64,000 nucleotides of DNA, taken from NCBI RefSeq assembly GCF_937425535.1, contig NZ_OW485601.1:3207501-3271500 (forward strand). Reading direction: 5' to 3'. Shown here one piece after another: positions 16,241 through 25,565 of the stretch. The position numbers were made by a program, and so were the translations under genes. How positions within the stretch are numbered: position 1 is the stretch's first letter; every line of letters begins with the position of its first letter. This DNA comes from Rhodovastum atsumiense (GTDB lineage Bacteria; Pseudomonadota; Alphaproteobacteria; Acetobacterales; Acetobacteraceae). Under the pieces are notes generated by a model that saw nothing but the letters and a program-made list of their open reading frames with translations, was not told the DNA's origin and searched no databases.

Positions 16241-18415
16241 TCAGAACCGGACCTGCAGCGCCGCCCAGACGGTGCGCGGCGCGCCGAGGAAGGCACTGGC
16301 ATTGCCGGCATTGGTGCCGTTGATGCTGCTCGGGAACACCGACACCCAGTAGCGCTCGTCGAACAGGTTCTTCACCCCGAGTCGCCAGGTCACGTCCCGG
16401 CCCCAGAGATCGGTCGCGTAGCGGGCGCCGAGATCGAGCGTGGTGTAGGCGTCCGCCCAGGTGGTGTTGGTGTCGTTGGCGGCGCGCCGGCCGGTGTGGT
16501 GGAGGTTCATCTCCAGCGCGAGCCCCGGCAGCGCCGGCACCCGGTATTCGGTGTAGAGATTGGCCTGGATGCGCGGCACGCCGACCACCAGCTTGCCGCT
16601 GGTCGCGGGGCTCACGGTGTCGGTCAGTTCCGGGTCGAGCAGGGTGACGCCGCCGAACACCGTCAGGTCCTCGACCGGGTTGCCCTTGGCCGAAAGCTCC
16701 AGCCCGTAATTGACCTGGGTGCCCTGTTCGCGGAACACGTTGTCGCTGCCGGTATAGGCGAAGGGGCGGGTCATGCGGAACAACGCCGCCGCCAGGTCCA
16801 CCGCGGCCATGCGGGCCTTCCAGCCCAGTTCGAACTGCTCGCTGCGATAGGGCGGCAGGATCTCGCCGGCATTGGCGACGCCGGAGGTGGGCGCGGTGTC
16901 GCCTTTCTGCAGGCTGTCGGCATAGGTGAAGTACAGCATCATGTCCGGCAGCGGCCGGAACATCAGGCTGGCGGTGGGGCTGATTCCGTTCTGGTGATAG
17001 CCCGAGGTCTTCGTTCCGCTGGTGTCCCAGCTCGCCCCTTGCAGCCAGTCCTGGCTGAACGCGGCCAGCACCGACCAGCGCTCGGTGAAGGTGATGGTGT
17101 CGCCGGCGATCAGGCTGAACTGGCGGTTCTGGCCGGAGCGGTATTTCGGTCCCACATCCAGCCAGGCCGGCGGGTTGAACACGGTGGGGGCGTACAGGCT
17201 GGCGCTGCCCAGGGTGTAGCTGCGGGTATAGCGTGGCGTGAACTGGGTCTGCTGGAAGCCGTTGCTGCCCAGCATCAGGTCATGCGTGAGCCCGAGCCCG
17301 CGCACCCGCCCGTTCAGGTAGAGCAGCATGCTGTCCACCGTGGTGGTGCCGGACATGTTGGTGCTGATGGAAGATGTGTAGGTCCTGGCGTTGCTCGCGA
17401 GCGTGTTGGTGACGCCATACAGGATGCGGGTCGCTTCCTGGTGCAGCCCCCCCCCGGTCACCGACCAGTCGTCGGAGAAGCTGTGGCGCAGGCGGGTGCT
17501 GACGATGTTGGTCTCCAGCTGCTGGCCGGCGAAGCTCTGGCCATAGCCGACCTTCGTAGGATCGAGTGCGGCGGGCAGGGGCGTGGTCTGGCTGTAGGAG
17601 AACGATCCGGGATAGCCGTTGGCGATCTGCAGGTAATGGCTGGCGTTCAGCTCCAGCGTGGTGGCATCGGAGACGTGCAGGTCGAAATTGCCGCTGACCA
17701 TCTCGCGGCGAAGGTGACTGCCGCCGACATAGCCGGTGCCATCGGCGATCAGGCCGTTCAGGCGGTAGCCGAACCGGGCGACCTGCCCGCCGACATCGGT
17801 GTGCACGGTGCCGATGCCGGCGCTGTCGAAGCCCAGGGACAGCTTGCGCAACGGCTCCTCGGTTGGCCGCTTGAGGATGTAGTTGAAGGTGCCGGCCGGG
17901 GCGGCCGGCCCATAGAGCGCCCCCGACAGCCCCTGCAGCAGTTCCACTGCCTCCAGTTGTTCCATCGGATAGGCGGTGACGCCGAACACGTTCAGCCCGT
18001 CCATGCGGGTGTTCTGGACGATGTCGCCCTGGAAGCCACGGCTCTGCGGCCGTCCGACATCCAGCCCGCCGCGTGCCTCGATCTGGGCGGAGGGGAAATA
18101 GCGGATGGCCTCGCTGAGCGTGCGTGCGCCCACCGCTTCCATCATCGGGCTGGAGATGTCCTGGATCGAATAAGGCGTTTCCAGTTTCGGCCGGTTGCCC
18201 AGCGGGCCGAGATCGACGCGGGCCCGGCGATAGCCGTCCCCGGCGCCGCCGCTCGCTTCCCGCGGCGGCGCCGAGACCACGACCGGATCCACCCAGGTTT
18301 CTTGGCCCGGCGCGTCGGCGCCCTGGGCCAGAGCGCTGCCACTGCCCAGCAGCCAGGCAGCCAGCGCCGCACCAGGGGATGTGATCCGAGTTGAGAATGA
18401 AGAAACGGCCATCAT
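16241..18415 (-). CDS. TonB-dependent outer-membrane receptor (siderophore/metal complex)
   Basis: A 724-residue receptor. Signal peptide (MAVSSFSTRITSPGAALAAWLLGSGSALAQ), then a plug domain with TPYSIQDISSPMM and a TonB-type N-terminal VVVSAPPRE, then AAPAGTFNYILKRPT (typical of siderophore receptors), and a 22-strand barrel ending in the required C-terminal aromatic ALQVRF. Start at 18415 or the adjacent ATG at 18412; the GTG at 18433 is less likely. A small hairpin (arms TCCGCAC, 18427-18444) lies just upstream. It is the first gene of the permease-less metal module and sits 146 bases downstream of hldE. Iron-responsive control is likely but I find no sure Fur box. Confidence 0.9.
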   Translation of the reverse strand: MMAVSSFSTRITSPGAALAAWLLGSGSALAQGADAPGQETWVDPVVVSAPPREASGGAGDGYRRARVDLGPLGNRPKLETPYSIQDISSPMMEAVGARTLSEAIRYFPSAQIEARGGLDVGRPQSRGFQGDIVQNTRMDGLNVFGVTAYPMEQLEAVELLQGLSGALYGPAAPAGTFNYILKRPTEEPLRKLSLGFDSAGIGTVHTDVGGQVARFGYRLNGLIADGTGYVGGSHLRREMVSGNFDLHVSDATTLELNASHYLQIANGYPGSFSYSQTTPLPAALDPTKVGYGQSFAGQQLETNIVSTRLRHSFSDDWSVTGGGLHQEATRILYGVTNTLASNARTYTSSISTNMSGTTTVDSMLLYLNGRVRGLGLTHDLMLGSNGFQQTQFTPRYTRSYTLGSASLYAPTVFNPPAWLDVGPKYRSGQNRQFSLIAGDTITFTERWSVLAAFSQDWLQGASWDTSGTKTSGYHQNGISPTASLMFRPLPDMMLYFTYADSLQKGDTAPTSGVANAGEILPPYRSEQFELGWKARMAAVDLAAALFRMTRPFAYTGSDNVFREQGTQVNYGLELSAKGNPVEDLTVFGGVTLLDPELTDTVSPATSGKLVVGVPRIQANLYTEYRVPALPGLALEMNLHHTGRRAANDTNTTWADAYTTLDLGARYATDLWGRDVTWRLGVKNLFDERYWVSVFPSSINGTNAGNASAFLGAPRTVWAALQVRF

Positions 18416-18561
18416 GTTCCCACCGCTCCGCACGCGAGTGCGGACGAGTGCTTCAGGAACGGCTCAGGCCGTGATCGGACCGGCGCGGCGGATCGGCGCG
18501 CGCTGTCAGTGTGTCGTCGGAACGTTAATCATCCGGCGGCGGTGATTCAAGCGCCCCTGGA

Positions 18562-20016
18562 TCAGCCCGTCGGCTCCCCCGCCATCCGCTGCACCAGGCG
18601 CGTCGTCGATTGCCCTTCTTCAAGCGTCGCCAGGATGACGCGCCCGCCAGCCGCCTGCACCACATCCGCGCCGACGACGGTGTCGATGGTGTAGTCTGCA
18701 CCTTTCACCAGCACGTCCGGCTGCAGCGCCTCGATGACGGCAAGCGGCGTGTCCTGCTCGAACAGCAGCACGAGGTCCACCGGGCGCAGCGCGCCGATCA
18801 CGCGGGCGCGGGCCGCCTCGGTCTGCAGCGGTCGCGACGGCCCCTTCAGCCGGTGCACCGAGGCATCGCTGTTGAGTGCCACGATCAGCCGGTCGCAGGC
18901 GGCGGCGGCCTGTTCGAGCAGCGAGATATGGCCGGGATGCAACAGGTCGAAGCAGCCATTGGTGAAGCCGACCACCAGCCCCTGCCGCCGCCATGCCTCG
19001 CGCTGGCGGATCGCGTCGGCCAGGGCGACGACCCCGGGCGGGGGCATGCGGCGCGGATGCGCGGCACGGTCGAGCGCCGCCTGCAGCTCGGCGCGCGTGA
19101 CCACGGCGGTGCCGATCTTGCCGACGACGATGCCGGCGGTCTCGTTGGCCAGGCGCATGGCCTCGGCCATGGGCAGGCCGGCGGCGATGCCGAGGGCGAG
19201 CGTGGCCACCACGGTGTCGCCGGCACCGGAGACGTCGAACACCTCGCGCGCAGCGGTGGGCAGGTGGATCGGCGGCGTGCCCGGGGCGAAATAGGACATG
19301 CCGAGTTCCGAGCGTGTCAGCAGCACGGCGGCATTGGTGATCGCGATCATGGCGGCGGCGGCACGCTCGGCCTCGGCGTCGGTGTCGCAGGGCAGGCCGG
19401 TCGCCTCGGTGAGCTCGCGGCGATTGGGGGTGATCAGGTCGGCGCCGGCATAGACGGCAACGTCGCGCCGCTTGGGATCGACCAGCACCGGGCAGCCGGC
19501 GGCGCGCGCCGCGGCGATGGCGGCATGCAGCACCGCATCGGCGCAGACGCCCTTGCCGTAATCGGAGATCACCATGACCTGCGCCCAGCGCGCCGCCGCC
19601 TGCACCGCGGCGATCAGTGCCTCGCGCGGCGCGGTATCGAGCGGGCGGTTGTCCTCGCGGTCGATGCGGACGAACTGGTGGTGGCCGGAGGCGACGCGGG
19701 TCTTGGTGATGGTGGGGCGCGAGGGATCGGTCACCAACCCCGAAGTATCGACCACCCCGAGCCCGGCAAGCAGGTCGCATACCATGTGCGCTTCGGCATC
19801 GGCACCGACGATGCCGACCAGGCGCACGCAGCCGCCGAGGGCGGCAAGATTGGCGGCGACATTGGCCGCGCCGCCGGCGGCGCGCCGCTCCGAGGCCGGA
19901 CGCATCACCGCGACCGGGGCTTCGGGGGAAATGCGGGTGGCGTGGCCATCGATGTGGACATCCAGCATCACGTCGCCGACGACGGCGATGCGGCATGCTG
20001 CGAAATCGAGTCTCAC
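18562..20016 (-). CDS. hldE: bifunctional heptose-7-phosphate kinase / heptose-1-phosphate adenylyltransferase
   Basis: A 484-residue two-domain enzyme making ADP-D-glycero-beta-D-manno-heptose for lipopolysaccharide. Residues 1 to about 310 are a PfkB-type kinase (VVGDVMLDVHIDGHATRISPEAP, GGAANVAANLAALGG, and DVSGAGDTVVATLA with the catalytic Asp). Residues from about 340 form a cytidylyltransferase-like domain with TNGCFDLLHPGHISLLEQA (HxGH motif) and RLKGPSRPLQ. I chose GTG at 20016 because GGAGG lies six bases upstream; a GTG at 20031 is an alternative. It follows icd on the same strand, separated by mosaic repeat copy B, and precedes the TonB receptor. The HldD partner is at 11494. Confidence 0.95.
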   Translation of the reverse strand: MRLDFAACRIAVVGDVMLDVHIDGHATRISPEAPVAVMRPASERRAAGGAANVAANLAALGGCVRLVGIVGADAEAHMVCDLLAGLGVVDTSGLVTDPSRPTITKTRVASGHHQFVRIDREDNRPLDTAPREALIAAVQAAARWAQVMVISDYGKGVCADAVLHAAIAAARAAGCPVLVDPKRRDVAVYAGADLITPNRRELTEATGLPCDTDAEAERAAAAMIAITNAAVLLTRSELGMSYFAPGTPPIHLPTAAREVFDVSGAGDTVVATLALGIAAGLPMAEAMRLANETAGIVVGKIGTAVVTRAELQAALDRAAHPRRMPPPGVVALADAIRQREAWRRQGLVVGFTNGCFDLLHPGHISLLEQAAAACDRLIVALNSDASVHRLKGPSRPLQTEAARARVIGALRPVDLVLLFEQDTPLAVIEALQPDVLVKGADYTIDTVVGADVVQAAGGRVILATLEEGQSTTRLVQRMAGEPTG

Positions 20017-20080
20017 GACGGCCTCCGGCACTGCTGCTGCGCAAATCCTATGGTACGAGGCGCAGCCTCACGCAAGTGTG

Positions 20081-20230
20081 GCGGGGCGTTGCCCCGCGCC
20101 CTACCAGGAGGCTTCGCCTCCTGGACCTCCACCAAGGGCTTCGCCCTTGGAACCCGATTTTCTGTGCCGCGCAGCGCTTTTGGGGTGCAGGGGCCTTGTG
20201 GCCCCTGCCGGGTCGAGGGCAGAGCCCTCG
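20081..20230 (+). repeat. five-hairpin mosaic repeat, full copy B
   Basis: Same length and hairpin order as copy A, directly beyond the icd stop codon. H1-H3 are identical to copy A. H4 has arms GCAGGGGCC/GGCCCCTGC (20187-20208) where copy A has CCAAGGGCC/GGCCCTTGG. H5 is CGAGGGC-AGA-GCCCTCG (20214-20230) where copy A has CCAGGGC/GCCCTGG. Both arms changed together, so pairing is kept. Confidence 0.9.
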
Positions 20231-20237
20231 TCTTCCT

Positions 20238-21452
20238 TCAGGCCATCGCCTTCTTCAGATTCTCGTCGATCTTGCCAAGGAAGTCCTGGGTATTCAGCCA
20301 GGGCTGGTCGCGACTGATCAGGATCGCGAGGTCCTTGGTCATGAATCCGCTTTCCACCGTTTCGACGCAGACGCGTTCGAGCGTATCGGCGAAGGCGGTC
20401 ACGTCCGGGGTGCCATCGAACTGTCCCCGATAGGCCAGGCCGCGGGTCCAGGCGAAGATCGAGGCGATCGGGTTGGTGCTGGTCTCGCGGCCCTTCTGGT
20501 GCTCGCGGTAGTGGCGGGTGACGGTGCCGTGCGCCGCCTCGCTTTCGACGGTCTGGCCGTCCGGGCTCATCAGCACCGAGGTCATCAGGCCGAGCGAGCC
20601 GAAGCCCTGGGCCACGGTGTCGCTCTGCACGTCGCCGTCGTAATTCTTGCAGGCCCACACATAACCGCCGCTCCATTTGAGCGAGGAGGCGACCATGTCG
20701 TCGATCAGGCGGTGCTCGTAGGTCAGGCCGGCGGCCTCGAACTTCTCGCGGAACTCGCGGTCGTAGATCTCCTGGAACACATCCTTGAACATGCCGTCAT
20801 AGGCCTTGAGGATGGTGTTCTTGGTGGAAAGGTAGACCGGGTAGTTGCGCAGCAGGCCATAGTTGAAGCTGGCGCGGGCGAAACCCTCGATCGAGGCGCG
20901 GGTGTTGTGCATCCCCAGGATCACGCCCGGCCCCTTGAAGTCGTGCACCTCCAGTACCTGCGGTGGGCCGCCGTCGGCGGGCTGGTAGGTGAGGCTCACC
21001 CGGCCGGGGCCGGGGATCTTGGTCTCGGTGGCGCGGTAGATGTCGCCGTAGGCATGGCGGCCGATGACGATCGGCTGGGTCCAGTGCGGCACCAGCCGCG
21101 GCACGTTGCTGCAGATGATCGGCTCGCGGAAGATGGTGCCGTCGAGGATGTTGCGGATGGTGCCGTTCGGGCTGCGCCACATCTTCTTGAGCCCGAACTC
21201 GGCGACGCGGGCCTCGTCGGGGGTGATGGTGGCGCATTTCACGCCGACGCCATATTGCTTGATGGCGTTGGCGGCATCGACGGTGACCTGGTCGTCGGTC
21301 TGGTCGCGGTGCTCAATACCTAAATCGTAATACTTAAGATCGATATCAAGATAAGGGAGAATTAGCTTGTCCTTGATGAAGCCCCAGATGATCCTGGTCA
21401 TTTCGTCCCCGTCGAGTTCGACGACCGGGGTCTTCACCTTGATTTTCGCCAT
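20238..21452 (-). CDS. icd: NADP-dependent isocitrate dehydrogenase
   Basis: A 404-residue homodimer-type (eukaryote-like) isocitrate dehydrogenase of the TCA cycle, oxidatively decarboxylating isocitrate to 2-oxoglutarate with NADPH production. The opening [17 protein letters not shown], the substrate-binding KSPNGTIRN equivalent ([20 protein letters not shown]), [20 protein letters not shown] and [23 protein letters not shown] are diagnostic. The ATG at 21452 is preceded by AGGGCGGA and gives the usual length. Monocistronic; mosaic repeat copy B follows its stop within eight bases and probably ends transcription. Divergent from the nucleoside deoxyribosyltransferase gene. Confidence 0.97.
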   Translation of the reverse strand: MAKIKVKTPVVELDGDEMTRIIWGFIKDKLILPYLDIDLKYYDLGIEHRDQTDDQVTVDAANAIKQYGVGVKCATITPDEARVAEFGLKKMWRSPNGTIRNILDGTIFREPIICSNVPRLVPHWTQPIVIGRHAYGDIYRATETKIPGPGRVSLTYQPADGGPPQVLEVHDFKGPGVILGMHNTRASIEGFARASFNYGLLRNYPVYLSTKNTILKAYDGMFKDVFQEIYDREFREKFEAAGLTYEHRLIDDMVASSLKWSGGYVWACKNYDGDVQSDTVAQGFGSLGLMTSVLMSPDGQTVESEAAHGTVTRHYREHQKGRETSTNPIASIFAWTRGLAYRGQFDGTPDVTAFADTLERVCVETVESGFMTKDLAILISRDQPWLNTQDFLGKIDENLKKAMA

Positions 21453-21601
21453 TCCGCCCTCTTGAATTTGCCCGGCTGCCCAGTGCAGCCCCGTCTTTGG
21501 CGCAACGCGCGCTTCTGCCACCCCGTCCGCGCCCGCACAAGGCCCGGCGCGGTGGCAGCCGGCGCTTCCCCCAGAGGCCGTTCCCGGGCAGGCTCGACCC
21601 C

Positions 21602-22177
21602 ATGCGCGTCTATCTCGCCGGACCTGATGTCTTCATGCCCGACCCGCTCGACCGCGCCGCCGCCCTCAAGGCAGTGTGCCGGCGGCATGGGCTGACCGGT
21701 GTCTCGCCGCTCGATGCCCTGGCCGACGAACCGTCCGACTGGGCCGCCCTGGCCGAGGCGCGGCGGATTGCCCTGCGCAACGAGGCGCATATCCGCTCCT
21801 GCGTTGCCCTGATCGCCAATCTCACGCCCTTCCGCGGCCCGAGCGCCGATGCCGGCACGGTGTTCGAGGTCGGGTTCATGCGCGCGCTCGGCCGCCCGGT
21901 CTTCGGCTGGTCGAACGACCCGCGCCTGTTCGCCGATCGCACCCAGGCCTTTCTCAACGGTTTCGCCCGCTGCACCGAGGCAGGCTGGCGCGACGGGGAG
22001 GATATGCTGCTCGAGGATTTCGCCCTGCGCGACAACCTGATGATCGACGGGGCGGTGCTGGCCTCGGGCGGGGCGCTGTTCGTGGCCGATCCGCCCGCGC
22101 AGGGGCGCTGGTCGGACCTGTCCGCCTTCGAAGCCTGCGTGGCCGCCCTGGCGACCGCGCTGGGGCAGCGGGGATAG
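21602..22177 (+). CDS. nucleoside 2-deoxyribosyltransferase family protein
   Basis: A 191-residue cytosolic enzyme that exchanges bases on 2'-deoxyribonucleosides or hydrolyses the glycosidic bond of (deoxy)nucleotides. It starts [15 protein letters not shown] (the family's GPxVF loop), has a conserved acidic region [13 protein letters not shown], and the catalytic Glu lies in [18 protein letters not shown]. The C-terminal [13 protein letters not shown] is also typical. The ATG at 21602 begins exactly with the first strand. Role is probably nucleotide salvage or clean-up; the gene stands alone and is followed by the GTAGGGCGGA palindrome. Confidence 0.85.
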   Translation: MRVYLAGPDVFMPDPLDRAAALKAVCRRHGLTGVSPLDALADEPSDWAALAEARRIALRNEAHIRSCVALIANLTPFRGPSADAGTVFEVGFMRALGRPVFGWSNDPRLFADRTQAFLNGFARCTEAGWRDGEDMLLEDFALRDNLMIDGAVLASGGALFVADPPAQGRWSDLSAFEACVAALATALGQRG

Positions 22178-22182
22178 CAGGC

Positions 22183-22258
22183 GTAGGGCGGACGCAGTCC
22201 GCCATCGCAAGCCTCCGCAAGCTGGCCGGCTGGCGTTGGCGGACTGCGTCCGCCCTAC
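22183..22258. repeat. GTAGGGCGGA palindromic repeat, copy 1
   Basis: Perfect 22-base inverted repeat (22183-22204 and 22237-22258), starting GTAGGGCGGACGCAGTCC, around a 32-base middle. It lies six bases after the deoxyribosyltransferase stop, between convergent genes. A second member with longer 31-base arms but a similar 32-base middle is at 33881-33974. Such elements resemble REP/MITE palindromes; it may also terminate transcription. Confidence 0.85.
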
Positions 22259-22289
22259 ATCACTGCATCACGCCATCACTGGCGGTGGA

Positions 22290-23450
22290 TCAGATGCCGG
22301 GTTCCTCGGTCGCCGTCGTCCGGGGGGCCAGCGGCCCGAGGGCGGCGGCGATGCCGAAGGCGCCGGGCAGGCCGCCCTTGGGGAACAGTCGCGTCACATG
22401 CCCCATCTTCCGGCCTGGGCGGGCTTCCACCTTGCCGTAGTGGTGCGGGATCAGCCCGGGGGTGGCGACGATCTCGGTCCAGAGCGCCATGTCGCCGGGA
22501 CCGATCAGGTTCTTCATCACCGCGTCCGAATGCCGCACCGCCGGCGGCAGCGGCAGGCCGGCGACGGCGCGGATATGCATCTCGAACTGGCTGGTCGGGC
22601 AGGCGTCGATGGTCCAGTGCCCGGAATTGTGCGGCCGCGGCGCGATCTCGTTGACCAGCACCCGGCCGTCGGCGGTGACGAACATCTCCACCGCGAGCAG
22701 CCCTATCAGGTCGAGCCCGTCGGCCACCCGCCGTGCCGTCGCCTGCGCCGCCTGGGCGATTCGCTCCGGGACGCGGGCGGGGGCGAGGGTGGTGTCGAGG
22801 ATGTGGTCGCGGTGGCTGTTTTCCACCGTGTCGAAGGCCGCCATGCTGCCGTCGGAGGCACGCGCCACCACCACGCTGATCTCGGCCGAGAAGTCGACGA
22901 AGCCTTCCAGGATCAGCGGCCGGGGCGAGAGCGCGGCGAAGGCGGGGGCGAGGTCGTCCGGCGTGCGCAGCAGCGCCTGACCCTTGCCGTCATAGCCCAG
23001 CCGGGCGGTCTTCAGCACCGCCGGCAGGCCGATGCGCGCGACCGCCTCCCGCAGTTCCTGCAGGCTGTCCACCGCCGCCCAGGGGGTGGTCTGCACGCCG
23101 ATGCTGTTGAGGAAGCTTTTCTCCGCCAGCCGGTACTGGCTGATGCGCAGCACCGCCGGGGCCGGTCGGACCGGTTTCAGCGCCGCCAGAAGGTCGAGTC
23201 CCTCGGCGCTGACGTTCTCGAACTCGAAGGTGATCACGTCGGCCGCGGCGGCGAAGGCGCGCAGCGCCACCGGGTCCTCGTACTCGCCGAGGGTGACGCC
23301 GGAGGCCACCTGTCCCGCCGGGCTGTTCGCCTCTGGCGTCAGCACGTGGCAGCGATAGCCGAGCCGCGCGGCCGCGAGTGCCGACATGCGGCCAAGCTGG
23401 CCGCCGCCGACGATGCCGATGGTGGAATTCGGCGGGAGCGCGGTGCTCAT
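22290..23450 (-). CDS. purK: 5-(carboxyamino)imidazole ribonucleotide synthase
   Basis: A 386-residue ATP-grasp enzyme of purine biosynthesis that carboxylates AIR to N5-CAIR. N-terminal [15 protein letters not shown]-grasp landmarks [14 protein letters not shown] and [16 protein letters not shown], and the metal/substrate segment [23 protein letters not shown] are clear. Start ATG at 23450 overlaps the purE stop by four bases, so the two enzymes of the N5-CAIR route are translationally coupled. It converges on the deoxyribosyltransferase gene. Confidence 0.97.
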   Translation of the reverse strand: MSTALPPNSTIGIVGGGQLGRMSALAAARLGYRCHVLTPEANSPAGQVASGVTLGEYEDPVALRAFAAAADVITFEFENVSAEGLDLLAALKPVRPAPAVLRISQYRLAEKSFLNSIGVQTTPWAAVDSLQELREAVARIGLPAVLKTARLGYDGKGQALLRTPDDLAPAFAALSPRPLILEGFVDFSAEISVVVARASDGSMAAFDTVENSHRDHILDTTLAPARVPERIAQAAQATARRVADGLDLIGLLAVEMFVTADGRVLVNEIAPRPHNSGHWTIDACPTSQFEMHIRAVAGLPLPPAVRHSDAVMKNLIGPGDMALWTEIVATPGLIPHHYGKVEARPGRKMGHVTRLFPKGGLPGAFGIAAALGPLAPRTTATEEPGI

Positions 23451-24043
23451 GCGTCCGCCGGGTCCGTTGGTTCCATGGCGACGGCCTCCGTCTGTTCCGC
23501 CCGCAGCGCATCCAGGCGACGGGCGAGGGCCGGGTCGGCGGTGGCCAGGATCGCTGCGGCGAGCAGGGCAGCGTTGACGGCCCCGGCTCGCCCGATCGCC
23601 AGCGTGCCGACCGGTATGCCGGCTGGCATCTGCACGATCGAGAGCAATGAATCCATCCCCTTCAGCGCATGGCTCTCCACCGGTACACCGAGGACAGGCA
23701 GCGCCGTCCAGGCGGCGCACATGCCGGGCAGGTGCGCCGCGCCGCCGGCGCCGGCGATGATCACCTTCAGCCCGCGCGCGCGGGCGCCGGTGGCATAGGC
23801 CTGCAGCCGGTCGGGGGTGCGGTGGGCGGAGACGATGCGCGTCTCGTGCGGCACGCCAAGGCGCGTCAGCATCTCGGCGGCATGACGCAGCGTCGCCCAG
23901 TCGGACTGGCTGCCCATGATGAGGCCGACCAGCGGCGCGGCCCCGCTGTCCTGGTTGGAGGGGACCACGTCCTGCGATTCCACGTCTTCGGGCTCCACGG
24001 CCCTGGGGGCCACGGTCTGGGGGGGCACGGCTGGGGAAGACAC
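23447..24043 (-). CDS. purE: N5-carboxyaminoimidazole ribonucleotide mutase
   Basis: Class I PurE, converting N5-CAIR to CAIR. The core starts at [17 protein letters not shown] and shows [23 protein letters not shown], and [34 protein letters not shown], all active-site segments of the octameric enzyme. An additional 37 residues at the N-terminus ([19 protein letters not shown]...) are low-complexity and look repetitive; the true start may be further in. It is ten bases upstream-coupled to a DUF465 gene on the same strand, an order common in alphaproteobacteria. Confidence 0.95.
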   Translation of the reverse strand: MSSPAVPPQTVAPRAVEPEDVESQDVVPSNQDSGAAPLVGLIMGSQSDWATLRHAAEMLTRLGVPHETRIVSAHRTPDRLQAYATGARARGLKVIIAGAGGAAHLPGMCAAWTALPVLGVPVESHALKGMDSLLSIVQMPAGIPVGTLAIGRAGAVNAALLAAAILATADPALARRLDALRAEQTEAVAMEPTDPADA

Positions 24044-24053
24044 TGCCGGCGGA

Positions 24054-24263
24054 TCAGGCGATGCTGTCGGGAATCAGGCGTGATTCCAGCCAGGAGATCT
24101 CGTCCTTGAGCAGCAGCTTGCGCTTCTTCAGCCGTTGCAATTGCAACTGATCCATCGCCCCGTGCTCGGACAGCCGCGAGATGACGGTGTCAAGATCGCG
24201 ATGCTCGCTTCGCAGTTCGTGCAGCTTGCGCAGCAGGGAGTCACGGTCGGTCAGCATGGCCAT
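24054..24263 (-). CDS. DUF465/YdcH family small protein
   Basis: A 69-residue, highly charged helical protein ([21 protein letters not shown], then [19 protein letters not shown]) matching the YdcH/DUF465 family, predicted to be a short antiparallel coiled coil. Function unknown. It lies ten bases before purE on the same strand and is divergent from a second, shorter DUF465 gene at 24462. Confidence 0.85.
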   Translation of the reverse strand: MAMLTDRDSLLRKLHELRSEHRDLDTVISRLSEHGAMDQLQLQRLKKRKLLLKDEISWLESRLIPDSIA

Positions 24264-24461
24264 CTGTTACCATATCGTGTGGCGTCCGCATACGCGTCCA
24301 GGATTGCGCATCTTTCATGCCGAGGCCCTGGCAAAATCCGCCGGGAGTGGGTTACGATTTGATGGCACGCGGCCAGCCGGGAAAGAGTGGTCCGCTTGCT
24401 AAAGGGACGGCCCCGGTCCGCGTGCCAGTAGTGACGGCACATCCCCCGAAGAGGAGGCCAC

Positions 24462-24632
24462 ATGAGCCTGCAGTCCCGCATCGAGAGCCTGAAGCAGCGT
24501 CACGCAAGCCTCGAGGCTCGGATTACCGACGAGGACGCCCGTCCGAAACCTGATGCGGACACCTTGGTACGGCTCAAGATCGAGAAGCTGCGGGTAAAGG
24601 AGGAGATGGAGCGACTGCGCCCGCCGAACTGA
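24462..24632 (+). CDS. second DUF465/YdcH family small protein
   Basis: A 56-residue protein, MSLQSRIESLKQRHASLEAR... ending VKEEMERLRPPN, again a charged helical hairpin of the DUF465 type. GAGGAGG at 24451-24457 lies five bases before the ATG, a strong ribosome site that supports expression of this very short gene. It is divergent from the 69-residue paralogue, with a 198-base gap, and is followed by a decayed mosaic repeat. Function unknown. Confidence 0.8.
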   Translation: MSLQSRIESLKQRHASLEARITDEDARPKPDADTLVRLKIEKLRVKEEMERLRPPN

Positions 24633-24657
24633 GGCAGCAGCGCCAGCAACCGGCCAC

Positions 24658-24749
24658 GGGGGCGTTGCCCCCTGGCCCTGCCGGAGAAGCCAACCCGGGG
24701 GGTCGTTGCTCCCCCCAGATATTCCGCCAGGGGCCGTTCAGGCCCTTGG
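24658..24749 (+). repeat. decayed relative of the hairpin-mosaic repeat
   Basis: Three hairpins in series between convergent genes: GGGGGC-GTT-GCCCCC (24658-24672), six G pairing with six C (24697-24716), and CCAGGGGCC/GGCCCTTGG with one G-T pair (24727-24749). The first keeps the GTT loop and the last the outer CCA/TGG of the complete copies, but the spacers have diverged. It probably acts as a terminator. Confidence 0.55.
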
Positions 24750-24806
24750 CTCACATCCCCTGACACCATGGTCCGCTCCGCCGTCACGCGCCCTCGCCGT
24801 GGCGCG

Positions 24807-25385
24807 TCAGGCTGCCTCGTCCGCCTCGGGCGGCGGCGGCACCGGCACGGCCTGGCCTTCGCGGGTCAGGCGTTCGTTCGCCTGCTGCACCATCAGGTGC
24901 AGGTCGGTCTGGCTGCACAGGCCCAGGATCACCGGGTCGCGCGGCTTGATGTTGGGGGAATTCCAGTGCGTCTTGTCACGCACCTTCTGGATGGTGTCCT
25001 TGGTGGTGCCCATCAGCTTGGCGATCTGCGCATCCGAGAGCTGCGGATAGTTGCGCAGCAGGAAGGCGATGCCGTCCGGGCGGTCGTTGCGCTTGGCGAC
25101 CGGGGTGTAGCGCGCGCCCTTGTTCTTCTTGGGCATCGGGATGGCGCTGGTGGCGAGCTTCAGCCGCGCCTCCGGCGAGCCTTCGCAGCGCTTGATCTCG
25201 GCCGCGGTGAGCTGGCCATGGGCGATCGGATCGTAGCCGACGATGCCCTGCGCCACCTCGCCATCCGCGATCGCCTGCACCTCGAGCGGGTGCATGCCGC
25301 AGAAATCGGCGATCTGCGTGAAGGTCAGGGCCGTCTTCTCGATCAGCCAGACGGCCGTCGCCTTGGGCATCAGGGGAAGGGTCAT
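24807..25385 (-). CDS. trcR: cell-cycle transcriptional regulator TrcR (DUF1013)
   Basis: A 192-residue DUF1013 protein, a family restricted to alphaproteobacteria and known in Caulobacter as TrcR, an essential transcription-associated factor. It shows two helix-turn-helix-like segments: LIEKTALTFTQIADFCGMHPLEVQAIADGE and LSDAQIAKLMGTTKDTIQKVRDKTHWN, with the conserved NIKPRDPVILGLCSQTDL following. The C-terminus is a Pro-rich tail. An ATG at 25385 or the internal MPK start at residue 6 is possible. It stands alone between the decayed repeat and a divergent DUF1192 gene. Confidence 0.9.
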   Translation of the reverse strand: MTLPLMPKATAVWLIEKTALTFTQIADFCGMHPLEVQAIADGEVAQGIVGYDPIAHGQLTAAEIKRCEGSPEARLKLATSAIPMPKKNKGARYTPVAKRNDRPDGIAFLLRNYPQLSDAQIAKLMGTTKDTIQKVRDKTHWNSPNIKPRDPVILGLCSQTDLHLMVQQANERLTREGQAVPVPPPPEADEAA

Positions 25386-25565
25386 GACGTGCTACCTTGG
25401 CGGTCTCGTGGCGTTCTGGCGTGGGCTCGTGCGCGGGGCCTGCGGCTGCTGCGCCGCCGGAATTCGGGCCTGCCGGAACGAGAGGAATGTGCGGCATATG
25501 GCCCTCGCATGACCGGCCGGTCAAGCCGGACGCCGGGCTGTACGCCTGAAAGGGAAGGAGAAAAA

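Noticed and set aside
15212-18394. A 1060-codon forward frame antisense to the TonB receptor and binding protein
   Set aside because: Shadow frame; the reverse-strand genes have complete domain motifs and overlapping starts and stops.
18416-18561. Possible cobalamin riboswitch ahead of the TonB receptor
   Set aside because: Only a loose CACTG match and too short a leader; the conserved B12 box context is missing.
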